A stretch of DNA of 64,000 nucleotides, from positions 124,001 to 188,000 of the forward strand of contig NZ_CP067100.1 of the NCBI RefSeq assembly GCF_016616235.1, written 5' to 3'. The stretch is from Bradyrhizobium diazoefficiens (lineage in GTDB: Bacteria > Pseudomonadota > Alphaproteobacteria > Rhizobiales > Xanthobacteraceae). Under the pieces are notes generated by a model. That model saw only the letters and a list, made by a program, of their open reading frames with translations. It was not told where the DNA came from and searched no databases. The first letter of the stretch is position 1; every line of letters begins with the position of its first letter. Below are positions 36,421 to 45,485 of this stretch, piece after piece. Both the position numbers and the translations under genes were made by a program.

Positions 36421-36545
36421 CGTTGCATGGTCGTGGGATCGCCAATCGGCCACAGCTTCGCTCGTTGAAATGCCATGGTCGGAAGCGCCCACATCGCCGC
36501 GGCATGGCCAAGCAGCACGATGCCGAGAACAGCTTCCGTGATCAT
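36417..36545 (-). CDS. 42-residue membrane peptide coupled to protease gene
   Basis: ATG 36545 after GGAGGT with good spacing; the stop TGA overlaps the protease start (ATGA at 36420-36417). The product has one hydrophobic helix: EAVLGIVLLGHAAAMWALP, then MAFQRAKLWPIGDPTTM. It may be a small modulator of the protease or a leader for coupling. Position, binding site and overlap are seen; function is unknown. Confidence 0.55.
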   Translation of the reverse strand: MITEAVLGIVLLGHAAAMWALPTMAFQRAKLWPIGDPTTMQR

Positions 36546-36550
36546 CACAA

Positions 36551-36877
36551 CTACCTCCGCTGTGCGGCGGCCCAAGGCCGCCGCAGCCGCATGGGAACGC
36601 CACCGCCACGGGGCGGATCATCATCGCCGTCTACGTCGAGTTGCTGCAACGCTGCCAGTATGTCGGCCAACTTCACAGCGTGGCCCGTTCCGGGGACCTC
36701 CCGCAAGTCGGGGCGGGACTCCACCGCGTACATGTCGGACGCCCATGAAGACAAGATGATTCGCTTCTCGGACGTCGAGAGCTCCTTGTCATTCAGGACT
36801 TCCGCCGGAGAGACATAGTGAGCGGCGGGGTGGAAGAACGGTTGCAGACCACGGCCGTCAATCTTGACGTGAGTCAT
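36551..36877 (-). CDS. Conserved protein in ROSE-sHSP-protease unit
   Basis: 108 residues from ATG 36877 (MTHVKIDGRGLQPFFHPAAH). Core: VSPAEVLNDKELSTSEKRII, LSSWASDMYAVESRPDLREV, VKLADILAALQQLDVDGDDD. The block with SEKR.IL..WA also appears in the C-terminal part of the NDUFS4-like protein at 51248 (LSIEAKRSILINWAWTEFLM), pointing to a shared small domain. Function unknown. It lies between the sHSP gene and the membrane peptide/protease pair. Confidence 0.7.
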   Translation of the reverse strand: MTHVKIDGRGLQPFFHPAAHYVSPAEVLNDKELSTSEKRIILSSWASDMYAVESRPDLREVPGTGHAVKLADILAALQQLDVDGDDDPPRGGGVPMRLRRPWAAAQRR

Positions 36878-37022
36878 GGGTCGCCTCCCTATCTTACTCC
36901 TTTCCATGGGATGATGCTCGAGATTCGGGTGGCGGCGTAAGAGATGTCGCCACCCAATGTTGGGATCGCAGCGTCTAGAGCGCGATGTACGTTGACATCG
37001 CAGGTCCATGGATCGAGGCTAC

Positions 37023-37481
37023 CTAAGCTGCCTTCTTCTGCTCAATCTGCGATGAAGTAGCCGCTCCACTTCCGATCTGGATCTTGCGCGGCTTCATTGC
37101 TTCCGGAATCTCCCGAACAAGGTCAACAATCAAGAGACCGTCCCGGAAGGATGCCTGCTTCACCTGAACGTAGTCGGCAAGGCTGAAGACACGCCGGAAA
37201 GGTCGCGCCGGGATACCTTGGTACAGATATTCGCGCGCAGCACCATCGGATTTCCTGCCTTCGATCGTGAGAGCATTCTGCTCGGCCGTCACGGAGATGT
37301 CGTTGGCTCCGAAGCCCGCCACGGCCAGCGTGATCCGATAGTTATCCTCACCGGACCGTTCGATGTTGTACGGGGGATAGTTGTCCTCAGCAGGCTGGCG
37401 CGACATGCCGTCGACAAGATCAGCCAGATGATCGAAGCCGACGGTGGTGCGCCAAAGCGGCGTAAAGTCGAGTGTCCTCAT
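37023..37481 (-). CDS. Small heat-shock protein (Hsp20), class A type, ROSE-controlled
   Basis: 152 residues from ATG 37481. N-terminus MRTLDFTPLWRTTVGFDHLA; alpha-crystallin domain with ITLAVAGFGANDISVTAEQN and PARPFRRVFSLADYVQVKQA; C-terminal IQI (PRKIQIG). First gene of a minus-strand unit with the 36551 gene, membrane peptide and DegP-like protease: holdase and protease under one thermometer. A similar hsp-degP linkage is known in Bradyrhizobium, as I recall. Confidence 0.95.
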   Translation of the reverse strand: MRTLDFTPLWRTTVGFDHLADLVDGMSRQPAEDNYPPYNIERSGEDNYRITLAVAGFGANDISVTAEQNALTIEGRKSDGAAREYLYQGIPARPFRRVFSLADYVQVKQASFRDGLLIVDLVREIPEAMKPRKIQIGSGAATSSQIEQKKAA

Positions 37482-37610
37482 AGCCAAGTCCTCCAAAGAG
37501 CAATATGGATACGAAGCAAGGCAGGATGGAAGTCTCGCGTAGAGCCGAAGACTCCAATCCGGCGCCTTGTGCCGAGCCTAACTGGCGCTCGACACACCGC
37601 AGTCGCGGCT
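37482..37610 (-). ncRNA. ROSE-type RNA thermometer
   Basis: The leader ends CCATATTGCTCTTTGGAGG then ACTTGGCTATG. TTGCTC faces GGAGGA and CCA faces TGG. The loop is CTTT-like instead of AAAG. About 130 bases from the -10 element to the start. Confidence 0.82.
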
Positions 37611-37617
37611 GAGAAAC

Positions 37618-37646
37618 GAACTAGAACTCACCTTCGTGAGTTCAAG
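37618..37646 (-). promoter_or_regulatory. Heat-shock-type promoter for sHSP-protease unit
   Basis: Minus strand CTTGAAC (37646-37640), 15 bases, CTAGTTC (37624-37618). An overlapping inverted repeat (GAACTCAC and GTGAGTTC, 37624-37643) spans the spacer and could bind a regulator. Confidence 0.65.
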
Positions 37647-37695
37647 AGGGGCGTCCGCATTTTTTCTGCGCGGCCCTCGCTTTGCGTCTCCGTGA

Positions 37696-37947
37696 CTAAG
37701 CGGCCAAGCGATCTGGAAAAGCGCCGTGGCGTAGATCATCGATTACTCGCTGCTCGCGCTCGATCCGGGCTTGATAAAGCTGGCGCTCTTGCTCGCTCTT
37801 CGCGGTTGAGAGCAAGCGCTCGTAGTGAGCGATAACTTTCTGGCTGCCCCTCATAAGAAAGTCGCGCACGCCGGATCCTACTGTCCCGCTCATGGCAGCG
37901 TCGGAGGTCCCGCGCACGGAATGTCTCGCCGAATCCGGTTCGAACAT
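37696..37947 (-). CDS. Small helical protein at the end of the groESL-side cluster
   Basis: 83 residues from ATG 37947: GVRDFLMRGSQKVIAHYERL, LSTAKSEQERQLYQARIERE, QRVIDDLRHGAFP. Long amphipathic helix, possibly coiled-coil. It follows the secreted-protein gene (38016) by 68 bases on the same strand. Function unknown. Confidence 0.6.
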   Translation of the reverse strand: MFEPDSARHSVRGTSDAAMSGTVGSGVRDFLMRGSQKVIAHYERLLSTAKSEQERQLYQARIEREQRVIDDLRHGAFPDRLAA

Positions 37948-38015
37948 GATTGTCGCTCGCCGTTGACGACCTTGCATAAGGTCGCGAGCGGCCAGCGCGG
38001 GCCGCTCGCTGACGT

Positions 38016-38348
38016 TCAGCTTGTTGCGGCCGGTCCGGCAGGACGGGGCATCGGCTGCGGCCAGATGCCGATTGGCGCTTGAGTCGGCGGAAGCAAGATG
38101 TCGATCTTCATCTTTGCGGCCGCAGGCTGCCAATTCATCCAGGGCATCGTGTCGAGATACGGGATCGGCGGCAGTGGTAGTCCAGTGAAAGCACCTTGCG
38201 TTGCCTCGGCTCCGCGCGGGCTTTCCACGCCGTAAGCACCAAAGGCCGTCAGGGACATTGCGCTGCCGATTGCGAGAGCGAGCAGGCGTTGCCGCAGATT
38301 GCGAATGGTCTCCGTCCGGGCGGAGAACGTATGGTGATGGCTCATCAT
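38016..38348 (-). CDS. Secreted Pro-rich protein downstream of groEL
   Basis: 110 residues, ATG 38348 after GGAGGAG. Residues of about 15-42 form a signal peptide (LLALAIGSAMSLTAFGAYGV). The mature part is proline/tryptophan-rich (FTGLPLPPIPYLDTMPWMNW, IDILLPPTQAPIGIWPQPMP). Its start directly abuts the stop of the 38349 gene, so the two are coupled. Function unknown. Confidence 0.65.
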   Translation of the reverse strand: MMSHHHTFSARTETIRNLRQRLLALAIGSAMSLTAFGAYGVESPRGAEATQGAFTGLPLPPIPYLDTMPWMNWQPAAAKMKIDILLPPTQAPIGIWPQPMPRPAGPAATS

Positions 38349-38468
38349 CTATACTCCTCCAATTGTTCGAAAGCAGATCCAGCCGAGTGTGACAAAGCTC
38401 AGGGAGAACATGAACCAATGGATCTCGTCACGTCTCATCCTGAGTCGACGACGATTAGACCTGTTCAT
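38349..38468 (-). CDS. 39-residue single-helix membrane protein
   Basis: From ATG 38468 (alternative start 38534): basic head MNRSNRRRLRMRRDEI followed by helix FMFSLSFVTLGWICFRTIGG. The positive-inside rule puts the N-terminus in the cytoplasm. Stop and the next start are adjacent. Lies 70 bases after groEL, beyond a hairpin. Confidence 0.5.
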   Translation of the reverse strand: MNRSNRRRLRMRRDEIHWFMFSLSFVTLGWICFRTIGGV

Positions 38469-38507
38469 GCGAGACTCCGTGTTGGAAGTGGTATTCTCCT
38501 CTCTGGT

Positions 38508-38532
38508 GACCCCGGCCGCGTCGGCCGGGGTC
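38508..38532. terminator. Hairpin after groEL
   Basis: GACCCCGGCCG (38508-38518), loop CGT, CGGCCGGGGTC (38522-38532): a perfect 11-bp stem seven bases past the groEL stop. No T-run on the minus strand, so it may attenuate read-through into the three small genes instead of ending the transcript. Confidence 0.6.
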
Positions 38533-38538
38533 AATTGC

Positions 38539-40179
<1,641 letters not shown>

Positions 40180-40196
40180 CTATGACTGTCGGCGCG

Positions 40197-40511
40197 CTAG
40201 GCTGCCTTCTTGATGGTGCCTGTCTTGTCGATGACACCCAGAAGGTCGCTTTCCTTCATGATCAGGAATTCCTCGCCGTCGATCTTGACCTCGGTGCCAG
40301 ACCACTTGGCAAACAGGACAAGGTCACCGGGCTTGACGTCGAGTTGAACGAGTTGGCCCTGTTCGTTGCGTGCGCCGGGCCCAGTGGCGACTATCTCGCC
40401 CTGTTGCGGCTTCTCCTTTGCGGTGTCTGGAATGATGATGCCGCCGGCGGTCTTCTCTTCGGCATCGAGACGACGCACGAGCACGCGATCGTGCAAGGGG
40501 CGGAAATGCAT
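40197..40511 (-). CDS. groS: Co-chaperonin GroES (Hsp10)
   Basis: 104 residues from ATG 40511 ([20 protein letters not shown]), preceded by AAGGAGG; an ATG six bases upstream is too close. Mobile loop [20 protein letters not shown] and dome region are present. Caps GroEL. Lies 35 bases upstream of groEL. Confidence 0.97.
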   Translation of the reverse strand: MHFRPLHDRVLVRRLDAEEKTAGGIIIPDTAKEKPQQGEIVATGPGARNEQGQLVQLDVKPGDLVLFAKWSGTEVKIDGEEFLIMKESDLLGVIDKTGTIKKAA

Positions 40512-40580
40512 GCACATCCTCCTTGGGCAGGTTCAGCGATGTCCAAAATCCGGGTCCGTAACGGCCCCCGGGCGAGCAAC

Positions 40581-40609
40581 GACCTAGGCGCGGAGGTTCT
40601 ACTTTCAAG
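40581..40609 (-). promoter_or_regulatory. RpoH-type promoter of groESL
   Basis: Minus strand CTTGAAA (40609-40603), 15 bases, CTAGGTC (40587-40581). This is the same architecture as at the ROSE-sHSP genes. There is no ROSE leader: the binding site is free, so control is transcriptional. Confidence 0.7.
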
Positions 40610-40803
40610 AGGAAGAAAACAACTTTTTCTTGTCGAAGGACGGCTCATCGGATGCCGCTCGCGGCCCGCCGTCGCGGGCGCTCCAGCGCCGGGAATCGCT
40701 CGCCGCACGTTGAAAACCTAGATCATCAAACCGAGATGTTGCTCGACTGCGGAGCAACTCTGCGCAGCGCATTGGAGCATCGTCGAAAGGAGGTTGACCA
40801 GAA

Positions 40804-41034
40804 ATGCGGAGCATAATGGCATTGGCTGCTCTACTCAGCATGGTGGTTTCGCTGCACGCCAAGGAAACGGATTCCTTGCGAGCATTGCGTGCCTCAGACG
40901 CTACCGTTAAGCAATTCGTAAGCAATCAAAGCGGGCAGCCGCGAAGCAAGCTCGCAACGACAAGGTCCAGCGGCCGCAAGGACCGTGAATTCTCGGCTGT
41001 AGCAATCGTGCCGGATATCTGCACCGGCTGCTGA
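40804..41034 (+). CDS. Small secreted protein with C-terminal ICTGC
   Basis: 76 residues from ATG 40804 after AAAGGAGG. Signal peptide of about 20 residues (MALAALLSMVVSLHA), polar middle, and a conserved-looking end DREFSAVAIVPDICTGC with two cysteines. The leader has a hairpin GTTGCTC/GAGCAAC (40738-40758). Lies between divergent groESL and convergent rpoH; shares a terminator with rpoH. Function unknown. Confidence 0.65.
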   Translation: MRSIMALAALLSMVVSLHAKETDSLRALRASDATVKQFVSNQSGQPRSKLATTRSSGRKDREFSAVAIVPDICTGC

Positions 41035-41062
41035 TCCGTCGATCAGCAGCCGGTCATTTTTT
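41023..41062. terminator. Strong terminator between 40804 gene and rpoH
   Basis: ACCGGCTGCTGATC (41023-41036), loop CGTC, GATCAGCAGCCGGT (41041-41054), then CATTTTTTC. The perfect 14-bp stem includes the last codons of the 40804 gene and may also end rpoH from the other side. Confidence 0.85.
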
Positions 41063-41073
41063 CTAGTGTACGC

Positions 41074-41958
41074 TTACTGAAGCGCAGTCTGAAGGTCCGG
41101 AAGGCGTGCGCAGATCATCGCCCTGATACGTTTCAGGGCACGCTGCTCGATCTGGCGAATTCGCTCACGAGAGATCCCGAAAGTGGCAGCAAGATCGTCA
41201 AGCGTTCTTTGCTCTTCTGCCATGTAGCGGGCTTCGACGATGGTCCGTTCTCGCGGGGAAAGCGCACTCAGCGCTTCCGAGAGTGCGGCCTTCTGCCGTT
41301 CACGCTCTCCGAGCTCGGCGAGCAAGGTTTCAGGATCAGGAGACGAATCGGCGAGCCGGTCCTGCCATTGTTCGCCTTCTTCATCACTGAGCTGAATATT
41401 CAGCGTCATGTCGCCACGGATCCGCCCGTTCATCTCGACGACATCGGTTTCCTTGACCTGAAGGTGCTCAGAGACCTGCTTCACCTGCTCCGGCGAAAGC
41501 TCGCCGTCGTCCGGCGCGCCTAGCTGTCTCTTCAACTTTCGAAGGTTGAAGAAGAGCTTTTTTTGTGCCGCTGTTGTGCCGAGCTTAACCAGTGACCATG
41601 ATCTCAGGACGAATTCCTGCACGGACGCCTTGATCCACCAAGTGGCATAGGTCGCCAGGCGAAATCCTTTCTCAGGGTCGAACCGTTTGACGGCCAGCAT
41701 CAGCCCGACGTTGGCTTCCGAGATAAGGTCGGCGATCGGCAATCCGTAGCGCCGATATTTCAACGCGATCTTGGCAGCAAGTCTTAGATGGCTGGTCACT
41801 AGACGGTAAGCAGCTTCGCGATCTCCGGAATCCCGAAGACGCCTCGCATACATCACTTCTTCGGATGCATCGAGCAACGGGAAGCTACGGATCTCTTGCA
41901 GATACCGGGACAACCCAGTTTCCGAATGGATCGCAGGGAGGGCTGACGTGATTGACAT
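41074..41958 (-). CDS. rpoH: Heat-shock sigma factor RpoH (sigma-32)
   Basis: 294 residues. Directs RNA polymerase to heat-shock promoters. Regions 1.2 to 4.2 are complete: SEANVGLMLAVKRFDPEKGF (region 2), the RpoH box QKKLFFNLRK, and FGISRERIRQIEQRALKRIR (region 4.2). ATG 41958 has GAAGGAGGG upstream, which overlaps the stop of a 39-codon ORF only 13 bases away, so translation is probably coupled to that ORF. In B. japonicum, as I recall, rpoH1 is co-transcribed with hspA under a ROSE element; here the ROSE remains but hspA does not. Confidence 0.96.
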   Translation of the reverse strand: MSITSALPAIHSETGLSRYLQEIRSFPLLDASEEVMYARRLRDSGDREAAYRLVTSHLRLAAKIALKYRRYGLPIADLISEANVGLMLAVKRFDPEKGFRLATYATWWIKASVQEFVLRSWSLVKLGTTAAQKKLFFNLRKLKRQLGAPDDGELSPEQVKQVSEHLQVKETDVVEMNGRIRGDMTLNIQLSDEEGEQWQDRLADSSPDPETLLAELGERERQKAALSEALSALSPRERTIVEARYMAEEQRTLDDLAATFGISRERIRQIEQRALKRIRAMICARLPDLQTALQ

Positions 41959-41971
41959 GGCTTGCCCTCCT

Positions 41972-42091
41972 TCAGAAGTCAGCGCCGCTCTTGAGCTCTA
42001 ACGAGCAGCGAGAGGGAAGATGCAGCCGCGAGAACCCACCGAGGTGAGCGAGACCGATCGACTGCCAAGCGATGAGACAGGTAGCTTTCAT
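41972..42091 (-). CDS. 39-codon ROSE-led ORF before rpoH, possibly a relic of an sHSP gene
   Basis: ATG 42091 follows the ROSE Shine-Dalgarno at the same distance as sHSP starts. Product begins MKATCLIAWQSIGLAHLGGF and ends LELKSGADF. Its DNA between about 42040 and 42070 resembles the sHSP segment encoding LWRTTVGFDHL with shifts of frame, so it may be the remainder of an hspA-like gene after deletion. Ends 13 bases before rpoH, whose binding site begins at its stop codon. Confidence 0.5.
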   Translation of the reverse strand: MKATCLIAWQSIGLAHLGGFSRLHLPSRCSLELKSGADF

Positions 42092-42190
42092 ATCCAAATC
42101 CTCCATGGAGCAAAATGGTACGAACCGCCGTGTCGCCTGACTTAGCTGGGCCCTGAGGGCGCCCAGCGACACTCAGGCCGGCGGGCGCCA
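42092..42190 (-). ncRNA. ROSE-type RNA thermometer of the rpoH transcript
   Basis: The leader ends CCATTTTGCTCCATGGAGG then ATTTGGATATG. TTGCTCC faces GGAGGAT and CCA faces TGG, the usual ROSE closing hairpin. Upstream, GGGCGCCCTCAGGGCCCAGC and GCGCCCGCCGGCC can form further hairpins. Confidence 0.8.
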
Positions 42191-42194
42191 AAAA

Positions 42195-42219
42195 AACTGC
42201 GAACCCAATAGGTTGTTCC
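42195..42219 (-). promoter_or_regulatory. Candidate EcfG-type promoter of the ROSE-rpoH transcript
   Basis: Minus strand GGAAC (42219-42215), 16 bases, AGTT (42198-42195). The CTTGAAN-N15-CTA promoter of the other ROSE units is absent here. If used, this site would place rpoH under the general stress sigma factor. Confidence 0.45.
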
Positions 42220-42236
42220 TCGTTTCGAGTAGGCAA

Positions 42237-43121
42237 TTACTCAGAAAAATCGCCATCATCGGCTACCGGACTGCCGCTACCTGCATGATGAGGGGACGAG
42301 CCCAGCGGGTGGGGCTTACCATCTTGCCGCCTGCCACCTGCTCTATCGAGGTGAAGCGCGAATCCGCTGGCCCCCGGCCCCTCAAGCCCAGCGCGGAGTT
42401 GCATGCTCGGGATCAGGTAATCGCCCCCATTTTGTCGCCGATACGGAATAGGTTCGGCGGTTGCCAGGCTGCGCATCCTTTCTCGCAAGCCTTCAGCAAT
42501 AGCCTCGAAGCCGGCATCGTCCAGCCGGTCCACGCGATACACCACGAACGGCGGAAGGACTTCGTAGCCGGGATAGTAGAGGATGCCGTGGTTGATGGGG
42601 AAGAGCAGGTCGTCAATGGGGCCGTTGACGCCGCGAGGAGAGTAGTGCTCCTCCCAGCCGCCGGCGGTCACAACCAGCATGGCGCGCTTGCCCTTCAAGG
42701 TTCCATCGCCATAGCGATCGCCCCATCGCTTGTCGCTGTGTTCGCCAACCCCATAGGCAAAGCCATATGCGAACACCCGGTCGACCCAGCCCTTGAGGAT
42801 CGCCGGCATGGAAAACCACCACAGCGGAAATTGCAGAATCAGGACATCCGCCCACAACAGCTTCTCGATCTCGGCTTTCACGTCGCGGGTCAACGTGCCG
42901 GCCTCGAAAGCCTGCTTGGACGCCGCGGCTGGCTTGAGCCGTTCACCTTCGCCCAATGACGGAAAGTCGGCTCGGTCGACCTCCGATTTCCAGCCCTGGG
43001 CATAGAGATCCGATACCTGCACCTCATGACCGAGCCTCTCGAGCTCCGTGACGGCGACCTTAAGCAACGCGCCGTTCAGAGAGTGCGGCTCCGGGTGGGC
43101 GAAGACAATCAAGACTTTCAT
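42237..43121 (-). CDS. NAD(P)H-dependent flavodoxin-fold oxidoreductase (NQO1/MdaB-like)
   Basis: 294 residues from ATG 43121 (MKVLIVFAHPEPHSLNGALL). Flavodoxin_2 domain: phosphate loop HPEPHSLNGALLK, LILQFPLWWFSMPAILKGWV and MLVVTAGGWEEHYS. Two-electron quinone or nitro reductase with FMN or FAD. The last 40 residues are unlike the family and His/Gly-rich. Divergent from a LysR-type gene 92 bases away, which probably regulates it. Lies upstream of the rpoH leader on the same strand, 18 bases before its candidate promoter. Confidence 0.85.
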   Translation of the reverse strand: MKVLIVFAHPEPHSLNGALLKVAVTELERLGHEVQVSDLYAQGWKSEVDRADFPSLGEGERLKPAAASKQAFEAGTLTRDVKAEIEKLLWADVLILQFPLWWFSMPAILKGWVDRVFAYGFAYGVGEHSDKRWGDRYGDGTLKGKRAMLVVTAGGWEEHYSPRGVNGPIDDLLFPINHGILYYPGYEVLPPFVVYRVDRLDDAGFEAIAEGLRERMRSLATAEPIPYRRQNGGDYLIPSMQLRAGLEGPGASGFALHLDRAGGRRQDGKPHPLGSSPHHAGSGSPVADDGDFSE

Positions 43122-43213
43122 GAGAAGCACCTCCTGATGATGTGACATCGATCAGGTAGCGCGCCAGGCCACGATTCAGTAGATGTTGGTAATGGATAGG
43201 ATTGTGCCAGAAA

Positions 43214-44176
43214 ATGGATAAGTCGGAAGTCACGCTCGAGCGCATGCGCAACTTCGTTCGAGTTGCCGAGCGGGGCAATCTGTCCGCGGTCGCGCGCGAG
43301 CTGGGAGTCGGCCAGTCAACGGTGACGCGGCATTTGCGAGAGCTTGAGGACGCAGTCGGAGTGCCGCTGCTCAGCAGGACCACGCGCCGGGTGACAATGA
43401 CTGAGGAGGGCGCACGCTACTACGGGAACTGCGTCCAGATCCTCCGCCTTGTCGATCAGGCCGGCGAGGAGGCGCGCAGCACACGGGGCGCGGCAGCGGG
43501 TACGGTACGCATCTCGTGCACCGCGGCATTCGGGGTGCTGCACGTCAGCCGCTTCATCTTCGCCTTTCAGGACGTCTATCCAGACATCTTGGTCGATTTC
43601 AACCTCACCGACGAGCGAATCGACCTAGTGCAAGAAGGCGTCGATATCGCCATTCGGCTTGGGCCACCTGGTGATAGCTCGATGAAGCTGAAGCCGCTGG
43701 GTCAATCCCGACGAGTGCTCGTTGCCGCACCTCAGTATCTCGCCGCACGCGGCAAGCCCGTGCGCCCGCAAGACTTGGCAAGCCATGAAGGTGTAAGGAT
43801 GTCGAACATCGCGGGAAGCGATCTGCTAGTGCTCCATGGGCGGCGCGGGGCACGACACGCCATTCCGTTCGGTGGACGCTTGCGCGTTGATCATGGACTT
43901 GCCGCCCGAGAGGCGCTCGCGTCAGGACGAGGTATAGCGCCCGCACATCTCTGGCTGATTGAGGATCTTCTTGCTGCCAGTAAGCTCGAAGTGGTGCTGC
44001 CCGACTTTTCGCCGCCTTCCGTTCCGCTGAACATGCTGATTGTCCCTGAGCGGTCGGGCATCGCCCGTGTACGTTTGCTGGTCGACTACCTCGCGGCGCG
44101 GATCGCACAGACGCCCGGAGTAGAAAAGCAGGCACTCACGGGCAGAAAACCGGCTGGAGGCGAAGGAACTAGGTGA
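43214..44176 (+). CDS. LysR-family transcriptional regulator
   Basis: 320 residues from ATG 43214. N-terminal winged helix (ERMRNFVRVAERGNLSAVAR, ELGVGQSTVTRHLRELEDAV) and LysR substrate-binding domain (VRISCTAAFGVLHVSRFIFA, EGVDIAIRLG). It is of the CrgA/AaeR-like type with AIRLG. Effector unknown. The 92-base region shared with the oxidoreductase gene is the likely operator. Confidence 0.9.
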   Translation: MDKSEVTLERMRNFVRVAERGNLSAVARELGVGQSTVTRHLRELEDAVGVPLLSRTTRRVTMTEEGARYYGNCVQILRLVDQAGEEARSTRGAAAGTVRISCTAAFGVLHVSRFIFAFQDVYPDILVDFNLTDERIDLVQEGVDIAIRLGPPGDSSMKLKPLGQSRRVLVAAPQYLAARGKPVRPQDLASHEGVRMSNIAGSDLLVLHGRRGARHAIPFGGRLRVDHGLAAREALASGRGIAPAHLWLIEDLLAASKLEVVLPDFSPPSVPLNMLIVPERSGIARVRLLVDYLAARIAQTPGVEKQALTGRKPAGGEGTR

Positions 44177-44344
44177 ACTTGACTTCGCGAGCAAGAAACC
44201 GCCCTGATGCAAGCGGGCGGGCCAAGCTCGGCCAGGGTTAGAGCAGGAGGTGCCACTGCTCAGTCTGATCTGTAGAGTGCCGGCTTGATTGCCCTTCTCT
44301 CAAGAGAAGGACCGGAGCAAGAGTGCCCGTACACTGTCGCGCTG

Positions 44345-45109
44345 GACTGTCTCCTAACCCGCCGGGATGCCAGCCCGCGACGAAAACCTTCGCGCCACGT
44401 CGGATACTGCAGCTTTACACCCAGTTCCCATTTTGCTTTCGCCACGCTCTAGCGCGGCTAGAGTTGCCCCTGCGGCGTCCTCGATATGGATCCACGACCA
44501 CACACCGTCTCCGCTGCCCGGATCGGGAACATTCGTTTTTAACGAGAGCGATCATATCTCCGACGCGCCGGGACCGTAAAACGCACCGAAGCGAAGCACT
44601 ATGCCGTTCATTGGCGTCTCGATCACCGCGCGCTCAAGGTGCCTGATGGCGGCGAAAGACTCGGCTTGTGCGGCGGAGGGCTCGGGATCCAGAGAGGATC
44701 CTCTTCGGTCTTCACGGGGCCACCTTGACGGATGTTCGTCCAGCCCGTGAAGCTTTGCGCTAAAAACCGGTTCACATCAGCTGCACGGCTGCTGCGAGCA
44801 GATTGTCAGTCCCGTTGGTTCGAAGCGCGTTTGTTCTCGCGAACACCGGTCGAAATGCTTCAAGTCCGGTTTGCCCGATAGAGCCGTCATCTGGTGAATG
44901 ATGGCATCTGGCCTTGCGGCGCTGACAGCCCCGGCGACTGCCTTGCCGTTGAGGCCATCCATGACGGCCGGCGTAGCTCCGACACGGCCGAGTTCGGTCG
45001 CCTTCTCCGCGGTTCGCGTGGTGGCCGTCACCTCATGGCCGCGTTCGATCAATTGCCGCACGAGGGGCTTGCCAATCGCACCAGTGGCTGCAGCTAGAAA
45101 GACACGCAT
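44345..45109 (-). pseudogene. NAD-dependent epimerase/SDR gene, degenerate
   Basis: The ATG 45109 frame starts well: FLAAATGAIGKPLVRQLIER (Rossmann GxxGxxG), SAARPDAIIHQMTAL. After DLKHFDR the sense moves to another frame (FARTNALRTNGTDNLLAAAV, stop at once), then continues after gaps with DPEPSAAQAESFAAIRHLER, NGIVLRFGAFYGPGA, DGVWSWIHIEDAAGATLAAL and ends KAKWELGVKLQYPTWREGFR. At least two frameshifts and one or two deletions, so inactive. Confidence 0.8.
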
Positions 45110-45182
45110 ACAAGCTTCCTGATAAGAGATGCCGCCGCGGGCCTGCCGTTGACAGGCCTGCGGCTTTCAGTCTCAGAGACCT

Positions 45183-45473
45183 TCAGCGATAACCGGCGCG
45201 GGTCAAAGCCCAATCGAGTTCGCGCAACGAAGGCTGGACGAGCACTTGTCCGCCGATCGTGACGGTTGGGCTTGCGATCCGGCCGCCGGCCAACCATTCA
45301 AGCTGGCTTCGCGCTTCCGGATATGCCTCCCAATCCACGAAGTGGTAAGGCACGCCAGCTCGGTCGAGATGTCGACGGACCATCATAGTGATTCCGCACC
45401 AGCGGCTGCCATATACGACGATGTCGCCGACATGTGGCCTCGTTCTAAACATCGAGGAGGTGGACGCATACAT
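45183..45473 (-). CDS. Glutaredoxin-like protein with CGIT active site
   Basis: 96 residues. Thioredoxin fold of the glutaredoxin group: IVVYGSRWCGITMMVRRHLD, VDWEAYPEARSQLEWLAGGR, SPTVTIGGQVLVQPSLREL. The active site is WCGIT with a single cysteine instead of CPYC, suggesting a monothiol mechanism. cis-Pro is present (SPTV). It starts 12 bases after the peroxiredoxin gene and is probably its partner. Confidence 0.82.
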   Translation of the reverse strand: MYASTSSMFRTRPHVGDIVVYGSRWCGITMMVRRHLDRAGVPYHFVDWEAYPEARSQLEWLAGGRIASPTVTIGGQVLVQPSLRELDWALTRAGYR

Positions 45474-45485
45474 GGCAATATCTCC

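Noticed and set aside
40512..40640. CIRCE element (TTAGCACTC-N9-GAGTGCTAA) before groESL
   Set aside because: Searched by eye and not found; the region instead has a CTTGAAA-N15-CTAGGTC promoter.
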